A stretch of DNA of 34,536 nucleotides, taken from contig NZ_FNIE01000029.1 of assembly GCF_900103985.1 (NCBI RefSeq), positions 1 to 34,536 on the forward strand, given 5' to 3'. A program made the translations under genes and the position numbers. Below the pieces are notes generated by a model. That model made no database searches. It was given only the letters and a program-made list of their open reading frames with translations, and was not told the DNA's origin. This document shows positions 1-7,451 of the stretch, one piece after another. Source of the stretch: Actinacidiphila guanduensis. GTDB lineage: Bacteria; Actinomycetota; Actinomycetes; Streptomycetales; Streptomycetaceae. The number at the start of each line of letters is the position of its first letter. Positions within the stretch are counted from its first letter, which is position 1.

Positions 1-284
1 CGGGACAGGTCGCCGATGCCTTGTGCGGATTGGGCGACGTTGGGCAGGACGGTGCGCATCTGCCGGGTGAAGTCGGAGAACTGGTCGGCGACGGGCCCGC
101 CGAGGGAGTCCAGGACGCCGGTGGTGGCGGGGTCGATCTCCTGGGTGAGTTTTTCCAGGTGCTGGGCGGAGGTGTACCAGGCCTGGGCCAGGACCTGCAT
201 CTTGTCCTCGTCGCCCTTCGGCCAGGACTGACCCATCGCCAACTCGGCCACCCAGTCCAACTCAGGCGGCAGATCGATACTCAC
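1..284 (-). CDS. WXG100-like (CpnT-type N-terminus) T7SS effector, 5' part only
   Basis: This is a partial gene that runs leftward out of the window. It starts at a GTG at 284, with GGGAG about 9 nt upstream on the minus strand. The visible 94 residues begin MSIDLPPELDWVAEL and contain GQSWPKGDED and DPATTGVLDSLGGPVADQF. This is the pattern of the WXG100-like helical domain at the N-terminus of large Streptomyces T7SS toxins, related to the N-terminus of mycobacterial CpnT. In that family the domain is a secretion module and the C-terminus carries a variable toxin; here the C-terminus is not visible. The reading is almost identical to the gene beginning at 34170 on the other strand: one amino acid differs (Asp4 versus Asn4). 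Unlike that copy, no Esx-like partner gene lies directly upstream. Confidence 0.8.
   Translation of the reverse strand, partial: MSIDLPPELDWVAELAMGQSWPKGDEDKMQVLAQAWYTSAQHLEKLTQEIDPATTGVLDSLGGPVADQFSDFTRQMRTVLPNVAQSAQGIGDLS
1..284. repeat. Left arm of a 284-bp inverted repeat flanking the window
   Basis: Positions 1-284 read as the reverse complement of 34170-34453. I found three mismatches: one non-synonymous (codon 4) and two third-position changes (a Pro and a Gly codon). The identity starts exactly at the GTG start codon; upstream sequences are unrelated. The inner boundary is therefore 284, and the outer boundary lies outside the window. Confidence 0.95.
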
Positions 285-588
285 GAGCGGTCGCTCCCGC
301 ACACGCGCATTCGAGGGCCCCTCCCGGCGGCCGCGCCGTCGCGGCCGATCCCCGCGCCCGCCGGCAACGGCCGAACGAGGCGCCATCGCCAGGTAACACC
401 CTCGTTAACGGGACGTCACGAAGTCGGTCCGGGAAACGGCCCGTTCGTCTGCCGAGGCTGCCCGTACGGCCCTGGACGCGCCGCGGCCACGGGGGTTGCG
501 ACCGCGCCGTCGGCCCCGCACAACGACGATCCCCGCAACTCCCGTGACTCCAGGGTGTTGCGGGGATCAGGCGGGGGTCAGGCCGGGG
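285..588. other. Intergenic region between effector 5' end and PLP-enzyme 3' end
   Basis: There is no convincing gene in these 304 bp. It should hold the promoter of the leftward effector gene, because that start codon (284) has no co-directional neighbour upstream. An A/T-richer patch around 395-412, containing the palindrome GTTAAC, is the only compositional break and is a candidate promoter or operator. The right part holds the terminator hairpin at 528-568. Confidence 0.5.
528..568 (-). terminator. Hairpin terminator downstream of the minus-strand metabolic genes
   Basis: The arms GATCCCCGCAAC (528-539) and GTTGCGGGGATC (557-568) are perfectly complementary over 12 bp with a 17-nt loop. 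It sits 20 bp beyond the stop codon of the PLP enzyme gene, where the operon should end. There is no U-tract, which is common for Streptomyces terminators. Confidence 0.65.
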
Positions 589-1734
589 TCAGGCCGGGAT
601 CGCCCCCGTCGCCAGGAGCCGGTCCAGGGCTTCCTGGTAGGGGGCGACGGCCAGGCCCTGGGCGGCCACCCAGGAGTCGGCGTAGTAGGTGTCCAGGTAG
701 CGGTCGCCCGGGTCGCAGATCAGGGTGGCGACGCTGCCCTCGCGGCCGGCCGCGCGCATCTCGGCCGCGATCCGCAGCGCGGCCCACAGGCCGGTGCCCG
801 TGGAGCCGCCCGCCCGGCGGCCGGTGAGGCGTTCGAGCAGCCGCAGGGCGGCGATCGAGGCCGCGTCGGGGACGCGCATCATGCGGTCGATGATGTCGGG
901 CAGGAAGCTGGGCTCCATGCGAGGGCGGCCGATGCCCTCGATGCGGGAGCCGCCCGTGCGCACCATGCCGGGGTCGCCGCTGAGCCAGCCGTCGAAGAAG
1001 GCCGAGTTCTCCGGGTCGGCGACGCAGATGCGGGTGGCGCGCATGGTGTAGCGGACGTAGCGGGCGAGGGTGGCCGACGTGCCGCCGGTGCCCGCGGTGG
1101 CGACGATCCACTCGGGTTCGGGGTGGCGCTCGCGGTCGAGCTGGTGGAAGAGGGACTCGGCGATCGAGTTGTTGCCGCGCCAGTCGGTGGCGCGCTCCGC
1201 GTAGGTGAACTGGTCCATGTAGTGGCCGCCGCTGGCGGCGGCGAGCCGGACCGCGGCGGCGTGCACGTCGGCGGCGGAGTCCACCAGGTGGCAGCGGCCG
1301 CCCTGCTCCTCGATGAGCCGCTGCTTGGCCCGGCTGGTGGTGCGCGGCACCACCGCGATGAAGGGCACCCCGATCAGGGCGGCGAAGTACGCCTCGGAGA
1401 CGGCCGTGGAGCCGCTGGACGCCTCGATCACCGGGCGGCCGGGCGCGATGCGGCCGTTGCACAGGGCGTAGAGGAACAGCGAACGGGCCAGCCGGTGCTT
1501 CAGCGAGCCGGTGGGGTGGGTGGACTCGTCCTTCAGGTAGAGGTCCACGCCCCAGTCGTCCGGCAGCGGGAAGCGCAGCAGGTGGGTGTCGGCGGAGCGG
1601 TGGGCGTCGGCGCGGACCCGGCGGACCGCCTCGGTGGTCCAGGCCCGGCGCGCGTGGTCGGAGCGGTCGACGTCGAGCGTGGTGGCGGCGGCGAGGCCGG
1701 CGGCCTGTCGGGCGCCCGCGGACCCCTCACGCAC
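589..1734 (-). CDS. PLP-dependent cysteine synthase-fold enzyme, Cds1-like cysteine desulfhydrase
   Basis: This 381-residue protein is a fold-type II PLP enzyme. The probable PLP lysine is Lys79 in TGSLKHR; the substrate-binding loop is SSGSTAVSEA (106-115); the phosphate-binding loop is GTGGT (215-219); and CDPGDRYLDTYY lies near the C-terminus. The substrate loop differs from the SGNTG of ordinary CysK/CysM, and overall it resembles actinobacterial Cds1, the cysteine desulfhydrase (Rv3684 type) that converts cysteine to H2S, ammonia and pyruvate. The GTG start at 1734 overlaps the upstream amidohydrolase stop by 8 nt, so the two are probably translationally coupled. An amino acid transporter upstream fits a role in sulfur amino acid catabolism. 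The alternative is a cysteine or cystathionine beta-synthase with an unknown acceptor. Confidence 0.8.
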   Translation of the reverse strand: MREGSAGARQAAGLAAATTLDVDRSDHARRAWTTEAVRRVRADAHRSADTHLLRFPLPDDWGVDLYLKDESTHPTGSLKHRLARSLFLYALCNGRIAPGRPVIEASSGSTAVSEAYFAALIGVPFIAVVPRTTSRAKQRLIEEQGGRCHLVDSAADVHAAAVRLAAASGGHYMDQFTYAERATDWRGNNSIAESLFHQLDRERHPEPEWIVATAGTGGTSATLARYVRYTMRATRICVADPENSAFFDGWLSGDPGMVRTGGSRIEGIGRPRMEPSFLPDIIDRMMRVPDAASIAALRLLERLTGRRAGGSTGTGLWAALRIAAEMRAAGREGSVATLICDPGDRYLDTYYADSWVAAQGLAVAPYQEALDRLLATGAIPA

Positions 1735-2479
1735 CGTGGATCACGGTCTCACGGGTGCCCGCCGCGACCTCCAGGACGGTCTGGAAAGGCACCTGCTGCC
1801 ACAGCGGCGCGGGCTGCGGCCAGCCCTGGGAGGCGACGAGGGTGACGCCGCCGGCCTCGCGGTAGTGCAGCTGGAAATACGTTTCGCCACGCCGCTGGAT
1901 GACCTCGGAGGCCGGGTCGTGGTCCTGGTATGCGTGCAGCGCGTCGGGGGTGAGCAGCAGGCAGTTGAGGGCGACGTGGCGGTCGGCGAGCAGCCGCACG
2001 TCGGCGGCGGTCTGGGTGATGGCCTTGGCCGGCGGCGTGCCGGCGTCCATCCGGGTGCGCGCGGCCAGGTAGTAGCGCTCACTGTCGGTCTGGCCCTCGG
2101 CTCCGGCCAGCAGGCGCGGGTCGATGGAGGGGACGAGGCAGTCGCGGGGCTGGTAGTCGCCGTTGTGGACGAAGGCGGCGCGGGTGTCGCCGAAGGGGTG
2201 GGTGTTGCCCGGCGAGACCGGCAGGCCGGGGCTGGCCATGCGCAGGTGCACGATGGCCATGTCGGTCACGCAGGTGTCCAGGAAGGCGCGCAGCCGGTCG
2301 CTGGTGTCCCCGCGTTCGGGCGCCTTGGTGATGCGGATCGCTCCGTCCGGGGCGCGGTGGGCCACCCCCCAGCCGTGCTCGTGCTCGCAGGCCAGGTCGA
2401 GGAAGGGCGCGAGGTCGTCGCCGACCAGCTCGCCGATGGGTGCGGGCTCGTCGGCGACGACACCGAGGAAGCGACACAT
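1727..2479 (-). CDS. Class II glutamine amidohydrolase (Dug3/EgtC/YafJ type)
   Basis: This 250-residue protein is an Ntn-hydrolase. It starts MCRFLGVV, so Cys2 becomes the N-terminal nucleophile once Met is removed. HLR (78-80), GNTHPF (91-96) and HNG (105-107) are the typical glutamine-binding motifs. There is no synthase domain, so it is a stand-alone hydrolase. Family members cleave gamma-glutamyl bonds: EgtC acts on a gamma-glutamyl ergothioneine intermediate and yeast Dug3 on glutathione. No other ergothioneine gene (egtA, B, D, E) is present, so EgtC itself is not claimed. Coupling to the Cds1-like gene suggests that it releases glutamate from a gamma-glutamyl thiol before desulfhydration. 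This is an inference from context. Confidence 0.8.
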   Translation of the reverse strand: MCRFLGVVADEPAPIGELVGDDLAPFLDLACEHEHGWGVAHRAPDGAIRITKAPERGDTSDRLRAFLDTCVTDMAIVHLRMASPGLPVSPGNTHPFGDTRAAFVHNGDYQPRDCLVPSIDPRLLAGAEGQTDSERYYLAARTRMDAGTPPAKAITQTAADVRLLADRHVALNCLLLTPDALHAYQDHDPASEVIQRRGETYFQLHYREAGGVTLVASQGWPQPAPLWQQVPFQTVLEVAAGTRETVIHGA

Positions 2480-2547
2480 AGGTGGATCTCTTTCTGTGCA
2501 GGCCGAAATCGGCTCGCTGGCGGGTACCCGTGCGGGCGCGCCGGAGT

Positions 2548-2576
2548 GGGCGGTCCCCGGATCGCGGGGACCGCCC
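2548..2576 (-). terminator. Strong hairpin 1 between transporter and amidohydrolase genes
   Basis: GGGCGGTCCCCG (2548-2559) pairs perfectly over 12 bp with CGGGGACCGCCC (2565-2576) across a 5-nt loop. It follows the permease stop (2681) and precedes the amidohydrolase start (2479). It probably separates or attenuates transcription between transporter and enzyme genes. Confidence 0.6.
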
Positions 2577-2583
2577 GTCCGGC

Positions 2584-2622
2584 GCGCCGGTCCCCGGAAG
2601 GGGAGAGGTCGGGGACCGGCGC
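2584..2622 (-). terminator. Strong hairpin 2 between transporter and amidohydrolase genes
   Basis: GCGCCGGTCCCCG (2584-2596) pairs perfectly over 13 bp with CGGGGACCGGCGC (2610-2622) across a 13-nt loop. With the hairpin at 2548-2576 it forms a twin structure in the 200-bp gap. Both stems share the core GGTCCCCG, so alternative cross-pairing between the two hairpins is possible. Confidence 0.6.
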
Positions 2623-2680
2623 GGGGTGCCGGGCCGGGGCGGAGCCGGCCGGGCGGGCAGGGGGCGGCGGTGGCGGCTGG

Positions 2681-3682
2681 TCAGACCGTCGGCCGCCCCC
2701 GGGTGGGTGAGGGGCCGCCCAGGCGCCGCTCCAGCCATCCGGCGGTGCCGGCGAGCGCGGTGTTGACCAGGACGTAGACCACGGCGACGACCAGGTACGC
2801 CTGGACGACGGTGTGGTCGAACTCGCCGAGCACCTTGGCGGCGTTGAGCAGTTCGAGGAAGCTGACGACGTAGCCGAGCGTGCTGTCCTTCAGCAGCCGC
2901 ACCAGCTGGCTGACCAGGGCGGGCGCGGTCTGCCGTACCGCCTGCGGCAGGACCACCAGGCGCATCGCCGTCCAGTGGTTCAGGCCCAGCGCGTAGGCGG
3001 CCTCGGTCTGGCCGCGCGGCAGGGCGCGCACGCCGGAGCGGAAGATCTCCGCGAAGACCGCCGCGTTGGTGAACACGATCGGCCACACCAGCTGCCAGAA
3101 CAGCGGCAGGTGGACGCCCGCGGTGGGCAGGCCGAACAGGAAGGCGTAGATGAGCAGCAGCAGCGGGACGGCGCGCAGCACCTCGACGTAGACGGTGGCG
3201 GGCCAGCGCAGCAGCGGGGTGCGGGCGAGCCGGCCGAGGGCGAGCAGGGCGCCCAGCGGCAGCGCGATGGCGCCGCTGACCAGGGTGACCCGCACGGTGG
3301 CCCACAGCGCGGTGAGCAGGTAGTGGAGCACCGGCCACTGGCCGAAGATCCGCCACTGCGCGGCGTGCAGCTGGCCGTGCGCGTCGAACTGGTGGACAAC
3401 CGCCCAGGCCAGGGCGGCGAGCGCGAGCAGGGAGACCGCGCTCGCCACCGCGATCCGGCGCCGGCCGCGCGGGCCGGGCGGGTCGAACAGCCCGTCGTCG
3501 GCGCCGCCGACGGCTTCCAGCAGGGCGGTCAGCCGGCCCGGCCGCGGCGGTGCGGTGGCGGGGACAGCCGGCTGCCCGGTCGAAGCGTGGGCCGCGCTGT
3601 GCGCGCTGTCCGCGCTGCCGGGGGTGCCGGAACTCTCCGGCAGCCCGCTGCCGGCGGCCTTGTTGTGCAGGACGGGGGTCAT
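2681..3682 (-). CDS. Polar amino acid ABC transporter permease (HisM/GlnP family)
   Basis: This 333-residue inner-membrane permease has an unusual N-terminal cytoplasmic extension of about 75 residues, rich in Ser, Ala and Pro. A first membrane segment (SAVSLLALAALAWAVV) follows, then the conserved His/Glu/Gln permease domain. The EAA-loop, which contacts the ATPase, reads EAAYALGLNHWTAMRLVVLPQA. The start ATG overlaps the stop of the upstream permease as ATGA, so the two subunits are translationally coupled and probably form a heterodimer. The open frame extends further upstream, but that part lies within the other permease gene in another frame and has no membrane segments. The transported amino acid cannot be read from this gene alone. 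Confidence 0.9.
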   Translation of the reverse strand: MTPVLHNKAAGSGLPESSGTPGSADSAHSAAHASTGQPAVPATAPPRPGRLTALLEAVGGADDGLFDPPGPRGRRRIAVASAVSLLALAALAWAVVHQFDAHGQLHAAQWRIFGQWPVLHYLLTALWATVRVTLVSGAIALPLGALLALGRLARTPLLRWPATVYVEVLRAVPLLLLIYAFLFGLPTAGVHLPLFWQLVWPIVFTNAAVFAEIFRSGVRALPRGQTEAAYALGLNHWTAMRLVVLPQAVRQTAPALVSQLVRLLKDSTLGYVVSFLELLNAAKVLGEFDHTVVQAYLVVAVVYVLVNTALAGTAGWLERRLGGPSPTRGRPTV

Positions 3683-4326
3683 CGGGTCACCGCCATCTTC
3701 CGGTCCAGGAAGCCGGCCAGCCGGCCCACGCACAGCGCGATGGCGACGTAGGCGACGGCGGCGGCTCCGAAGGTGACCAGCGGCTGGGCGTACTGCTGGT
3801 CGAGCAGTTCGGTCTGGCCGGTCAGCTCCTGGGTGACGCCGACCGCCGCGGCCAGCGAGGAGTTGAGCGTCACCGCGATGAGCAGGGAGGCGGCCGGCTG
3901 GATGATCGAGCGGGCGGCCTGCGGCAGGACCACCAGCCGCAGGGTCTGCCCGAAGCCCAGGCCCAGCGCCCGGGCGGCCTCGATCTGCCCGCGGGGCACG
4001 GCCCGCACGCCGGCCCGCAGGACCTCGCAGAAGAAGGCCGCCCAGTACAGGCTCATCGCCGTCACGGCGGTCCACTGCAGCGAGTAGACGATGCCGATCT
4101 CGGGCAGGCCGAAGACGAACAGGGTGAGCAGCACCAGCAGCGGGATGCTGCGCAGCACGGCGACGTACAGCCGTGAGAAGACGCGCAGCGGCAGCACCGG
4201 GCTGATCCGGCACACCGCGAGGACGGCGCCCAGCAGGGCGGCCAGCACGAAGGTGCAGGCGCTGATCTCGGCGGAGACGCGCAGTCCGCTGCCGAAGACC
4301 CCGATGTGGTCGGCGATGAGTCCCAC
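3679..4326 (-). CDS. Polar amino acid ABC transporter permease (HisQ/GlnP family)
   Basis: This second permease has about 215 residues, the usual size for the family. The EAA-loop reads EAARALGLGFGQTLRLVVLPQA, and several hydrophobic segments are present, for example LYVAVLRSIPLLVLLTLFVF. I chose the GTG at 4326, beginning VGLIADHIGVFGS, because it lies just after the stop of the binding-protein gene (4332) and no other start in this frame is nearer. No good ribosome binding site is visible, so re-initiation from the upstream gene is likely. The 3' end overlaps the next permease by 4 nt. Confidence 0.85.
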   Translation of the reverse strand: MGLIADHIGVFGSGLRVSAEISACTFVLAALLGAVLAVCRISPVLPLRVFSRLYVAVLRSIPLLVLLTLFVFGLPEIGIVYSLQWTAVTAMSLYWAAFFCEVLRAGVRAVPRGQIEAARALGLGFGQTLRLVVLPQAARSIIQPAASLLIAVTLNSSLAAAVGVTQELTGQTELLDQQYAQPLVTFGAAAVAYVAIALCVGRLAGFLDRKMAVTR

Positions 4327-4331
4327 GGCGA

Positions 4332-5294
4332 TCAGCCCACGGCGGGCGGGGTCGGCACCGGACCGGGCACCTCGGTGCCGACGGTGGCCTTCCACACCTT
4401 GGCCCAGGTGCCGTCGGCCTCGACCTTCTGCAGCCAGGTGTTCACGAAGTCCTTGAAGTCGGGCTCGTCCAGCGGCAGTCCGATGCCGTAGGGCTCCTTG
4501 GTGTAGGTGCCGGGCAGCACCTGGACGTCCTTGTTGGTGACCGCGTTGCCGGCGAGGATGCCCTGGTCGAGGACGTAGGCGTCGGCGCGGTGCTGGCTGA
4601 GCGCCTGGACGCACTCGGTGTTGGTGTCGAAGAGCTGGATCTTCGCCTTGGGGGCCGCGGCCTTGACCGCGGTGGGCACGGTGGAGCCGGACTCGGTGAC
4701 CACGGTCTTGCCGTTGAGGTCGGCGAGCGAGGAGATGCCGGTGGTGCCCTTGCGGACCTCGATCGCCAGGCCGTCCTGGTAGTACGGGCCGGCGAAGGCG
4801 ACCTGCTTGGCGCGCTCGGGGGTGATCGTGTAGGTGGCGAAGACGGTGTCCACCTGGTGGCCCTTGAGCAGCGCCTCGCGGGTCTGCGCGGTGACGTTGA
4901 CCAGGTCGGTGGACGGCTTGCCGATGATGTACTTGGCGAGCAGCTGGGACATGGCCGCGTCGAAGCCCTCCACCTTGCCGGTGGTGGGGTCGAGCAGGGA
5001 GAACAGGGCGGCGGTCTGGGTGCCGCCGACCCGCAGGGTGCCCTGGGCCTTGATCCGGGCCGCGGTGGAGCCGGGCTTGATGTCGGTGGCCGGCTGCTCG
5101 GCGGCGATGAGGGCGGCGACGGTGTCGGTGTCGCTCTTCACGGTGGCCTTGCCGGCGTTGCTGCCCGGCACCGCGGAGGAGCCCGAGGAGCTGTTGGAGG
5201 AGCAGGCCGTCGCGAACAGGGCGGCGGCGGCCAGGGCGCCTGCGGCCAGGGCTCTGCTGCGGGCCGAACGCGGCAGGGACGGGATGGCGTTCAT
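4332..5294 (-). CDS. Amino acid ABC transporter substrate-binding lipoprotein
   Basis: This 320-residue protein has a basic N-terminus, a hydrophobic signal segment and the lipobox LFATAC, with Cys31 as the lipidated residue. A Ser/Gly-rich linker follows. The family-3 binding domain (SBP_bac_3) begins near RIKAQGTLRVGG and includes GFDAAMSQLLA and FAGPYYQDGLAIEVRKG. It is the extracellular receptor for the two adjacent permeases. Family-3 proteins bind glutamate, glutamine, histidine, arginine or cystine; the nearby cysteine-type enzymes favour cystine or a related thiol, but that is inference. The ATG at 5294 begins a canonical signal peptide. Confidence 0.9.
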   Translation of the reverse strand: MNAIPSLPRSARSRALAAGALAAAALFATACSSNSSSGSSAVPGSNAGKATVKSDTDTVAALIAAEQPATDIKPGSTAARIKAQGTLRVGGTQTAALFSLLDPTTGKVEGFDAAMSQLLAKYIIGKPSTDLVNVTAQTREALLKGHQVDTVFATYTITPERAKQVAFAGPYYQDGLAIEVRKGTTGISSLADLNGKTVVTESGSTVPTAVKAAAPKAKIQLFDTNTECVQALSQHRADAYVLDQGILAGNAVTNKDVQVLPGTYTKEPYGIGLPLDEPDFKDFVNTWLQKVEADGTWAKVWKATVGTEVPGPVPTPPAVG

Positions 5295-5598
5295 GGGGAA
5301 GGTTCCTTGTCTGGCGTTGCGGAGGCGGTGCGGCCCGCGGGCCGGTTCCGCGCCCTCCGGTTGGCGCGGTCGCGGTGCGGGCCGTCCCGTCGAACGGGCA
5401 GGGCGGCGTACGGGCGGTGCGGGTGCGGGTCTTGAGGGGTGCGCGTGTGCCGGGTTGCTCGTGGACTGCTGCGGGGAGGTGCTCGGGCGGGGCGGCCTCG
5501 GTGCTCGTTCGGTGCCCGCCCGGGCGTCCCGCTCAGTGTTTGCTCAGCGGTCGGTCAGTGCTCGGTCAGTGCTTGCTCGGTGCCGGCTCGGTGCCGGC
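5295..5598. other. Intergenic gap between ABC ATPase and binding-protein genes
   Basis: This 304-bp gap holds no gene. Its left part (5295-5510) is G/C-rich without clear structure. Its right part is taken up by the 11-bp tandem repeats at 5529-5605. A promoter giving extra binding protein relative to the other subunits, as is common for ABC operons, could lie here; I cannot point to a clear -10/-35 pair. Confidence 0.4.
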
Positions 5599-5605
5599 TC
5601 AGTGC
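5529..5605. repeat. Seven contiguous 11-bp tandem repeats
   Basis: Seven 11-bp units follow one another without gaps: 5529-5539, 5540-5550, 5551-5561, 5562-5572, 5573-5583, 5584-5594 and 5595-5605. The general form is NNGCTCAGTGC or NNGCTCGGTGC, and units 3 and 4 are identical (TCGGTCAGTGC). The last unit contains the final His codon and stop of the ABC ATPase gene. A period of 11 bp puts every unit on nearly the same face of the helix. Confidence 0.85.
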
Positions 5606-6396
5606 TGGAGCACCTTGGACAGGAAGTCCGCGGCGCGTTCGTGGCCGGGGTCGGCGAAGAACTCGGCGGGCGGGGCGGAGGTGAGGATGCGGCCGGCATC
5701 CATGAAGACCACCCGGTCGGCGACCTTGCGGGCGAAGCCCATCTCGTGGGTGACCACGATCATGGTCATGCCCTCGGCGGCCAGTTCGGCCAGGACGTCG
5801 AGCACTTCCTGGATCATCTCGGGGTCGAGCGCGGAGGTGGGCTCGTCGCACAGCAGCACCGAGGGCTCCATCGCCAGGGCACGGGCGATGGCGACGCGCT
5901 GCTGCTGGCCGCCGGACAGCTGCGCCGGGTGGGCGTCGGCCTTGTCGGCCAGGCCGACCCGGGCCAGCAGCCGCCGGCCGCGCTCCTGCGCCTCGGCCTT
6001 GGCCACCCCGCGCACCTTCACCGGGGCGAGGGTGATGTTCTGCAGGACGGTCAGGTGCGCGAAGAGGTTGAAGGACTGGAAGACCATGCCGGCCTCGGCC
6101 CGCAGCTTCGACAGCGCCCGGCCCTCGGCGGGCAGCGGCACGCCGCCGACCTCGATGGTGCCGGAGCTGATCGTCTCCAGGCGGTTGACGCAGCGGCACA
6201 AGGTGGACTTGCCCGACCCCGAGGGGCCGATCACGGCGACGACCTCACCGCTGTGCACGTCGAGGTCGACGTCGTGGAGAACCTGGACGCCGCCGAAGTG
6301 CTTGTTGACACCGCGGATGCGGACGAGGGGGGTGCGGGGGGCCTGGTCGGAGGGAGCGCCGGGAACGGCGTCGGCCAGGGCATCGGAAGGGGTCAC
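5599..6396 (-). CDS. Polar amino acid ABC transporter ATP-binding protein (GlnQ/HisP family)
   Basis: This 265-residue cytoplasmic ATPase powers the transporter. Walker A is GPSGSGKST (57-65), the Q-loop Gln is 107, the signature is LSGGQQQR (160-167), Walker B is LLCDEP (181-186), and the switch histidine is His217 in THEMG. The N-terminal 22 residues are a non-conserved extension. The GTG at 6396 has an excellent AGGAG 8 nt upstream. It is the first gene of the minus-strand operon and faces the LysR gene across a 119-bp divergent promoter region. The 3' end runs into the 11-bp tandem repeat. Confidence 0.93.
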   Translation of the reverse strand: MTPSDALADAVPGAPSDQAPRTPLVRIRGVNKHFGGVQVLHDVDLDVHSGEVVAVIGPSGSGKSTLCRCVNRLETISSGTIEVGGVPLPAEGRALSKLRAEAGMVFQSFNLFAHLTVLQNITLAPVKVRGVAKAEAQERGRRLLARVGLADKADAHPAQLSGGQQQRVAIARALAMEPSVLLCDEPTSALDPEMIQEVLDVLAELAAEGMTMIVVTHEMGFARKVADRVVFMDAGRILTSAPPAEFFADPGHERAADFLSKVLQH

Positions 6397-6515
6397 GGGA
6401 GAACTCCTGCGGCAGTGCGCCGGGTTGCGCTTGCCCGGCTATTCCAGCGGTTCCGGTTGCGTTCGTCCAACGAGACTTTTTTCGTTCTTCCATCAATCGT
6501 TTTTATGATGCGCCC
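6397..6515. promoter_or_regulatory. Divergent promoter region with probable LysR operator
   Basis: This 119-bp gap separates the ABC operon (leftward) from the LysR gene (rightward). It contains a sharply A/T-rich stretch (6474-6509). AACGA and TCGTT form an inverted repeat at 6469-6486, a plausible LysR-type site. TATGAT at 6504-6509 lies 6 bp before the LysR ATG, placing a transcription start at or next to the ATG, so that mRNA may be leaderless. The inverted repeat would then overlap the -35 region of the regulator gene. On the minus strand TTGGAC (6470-6465) is a candidate -35 for the ABC operon. Confidence 0.5.
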
Positions 6516-7451
6516 ATGGACGTCCAGCAGTTGCGGGTGCTGACCGAGGTCGCGCGCACCGGCTCCTACACCGCCGCGGCCCAGGTGCTCGGCTACACCC
6601 AGCCCGCCGTGAGCTACCAGATGCGCCGCCTCCAGCAGGCGGTGGGCGCTCCGCTGGTGGTGCGGGTGGGCCGCGGGCTGCAGCTCACCGAGGTCGGGCA
6701 TGTGCTGGTGCGGCACGCCGACGCGATCTTCTCGGTGATGCGCGCGGCCGACCAGGAGGTCGCCTCGGTGGTCGCACACGGTGGCGGCCTGGTGCGGGTG
6801 GTGGCCTTCCAGAGCAGCTGCGTGACGCTGATGCCCCGGGTGATCCAGCAGTTGGGGGCGGCCCGGCCCGATGTGCGGGTCACGGTGGAGCAGGCCGAGC
6901 CGGTGGAGGCGCGCCGGCTGATCCGCACCGGCGAGGCGGACCTCGGACTGCTGTGCAACTGGGAGAACGAGGAGTTGCCGGAGGGTGAAGAGACCATGCT
7001 GCGGCTGGAGTTGATGACCGACCGCCGCTTCGTGGTGATGCGCGAGGACCACCCGCTGGCCGGCCGGCCCACCGTGGACCTGGCCGAACTCGCCGAGGCG
7101 AACTGGGTGATGGAGAGCTTCCGGGACCGGTTCGTGGCCGCGTGCACCAACCTCGGCTTCGCGCCCCGGGTGGTGGCCACCGTGGACGACGCGCTGGCCA
7201 TCCAGGCGCTGGTGGCCTCCGGACTCGGCGTCAGCATGATGAGCGAACTCGCCCTGCACGCCCACGTGTTCCCCGGCCTGGCCTGCCGGCCCCTGAGCAA
7301 CTGGCCGCTGCGCCGGACCTATCTGCTGCTGTGGCCGGACATGCTCCAGGTGGCGGCGGTGGCCGCCGCGGTGCGGGTGATCCGCGCCACCGCCCAGGAG
7401 GTCGCGGCGGCCGGTCCGACGATCGGTCAGGCGCCCCCGAGCGGGGGTTGA
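6516..7451 (+). CDS. LysR family transcriptional regulator
   Basis: This 311-residue protein has the LysR winged helix-turn-helix at residues 1-60 (MDVQQLRVLTEVARTGSYTA, then QPAVSYQMRRL). The effector-binding domain follows from about residue 90, with LVASGLGVSMMSELAL near the end. LysR proteins bind as tetramers and usually control the divergent operon in response to a metabolite, so control of the amino acid transporter and thiol-catabolism genes is the natural prediction. The ATG at 6516 has no ribosome binding site but lies just after a -10-like TATGAT, consistent with leaderless translation. A short C5/G5 stem overlaps the stop codon (7434-7447). Confidence 0.9.
   Translation: MDVQQLRVLTEVARTGSYTAAAQVLGYTQPAVSYQMRRLQQAVGAPLVVRVGRGLQLTEVGHVLVRHADAIFSVMRAADQEVASVVAHGGGLVRVVAFQSSCVTLMPRVIQQLGAARPDVRVTVEQAEPVEARRLIRTGEADLGLLCNWENEELPEGEETMLRLELMTDRRFVVMREDHPLAGRPTVDLAELAEANWVMESFRDRFVAACTNLGFAPRVVATVDDALAIQALVASGLGVSMMSELALHAHVFPGLACRPLSNWPLRRTYLLLWPDMLQVAAVAAAVRVIRATAQEVAAAGPTIGQAPPSGG

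Noticed and set aside
1727..2479. Assigning the amidohydrolase as EgtC of ergothioneine synthesis
   Set aside because: The fold and Cys2 fit, but none of egtA, egtB, egtD or egtE is adjacent, so only the broader Dug3/EgtC/YafJ family is supported.
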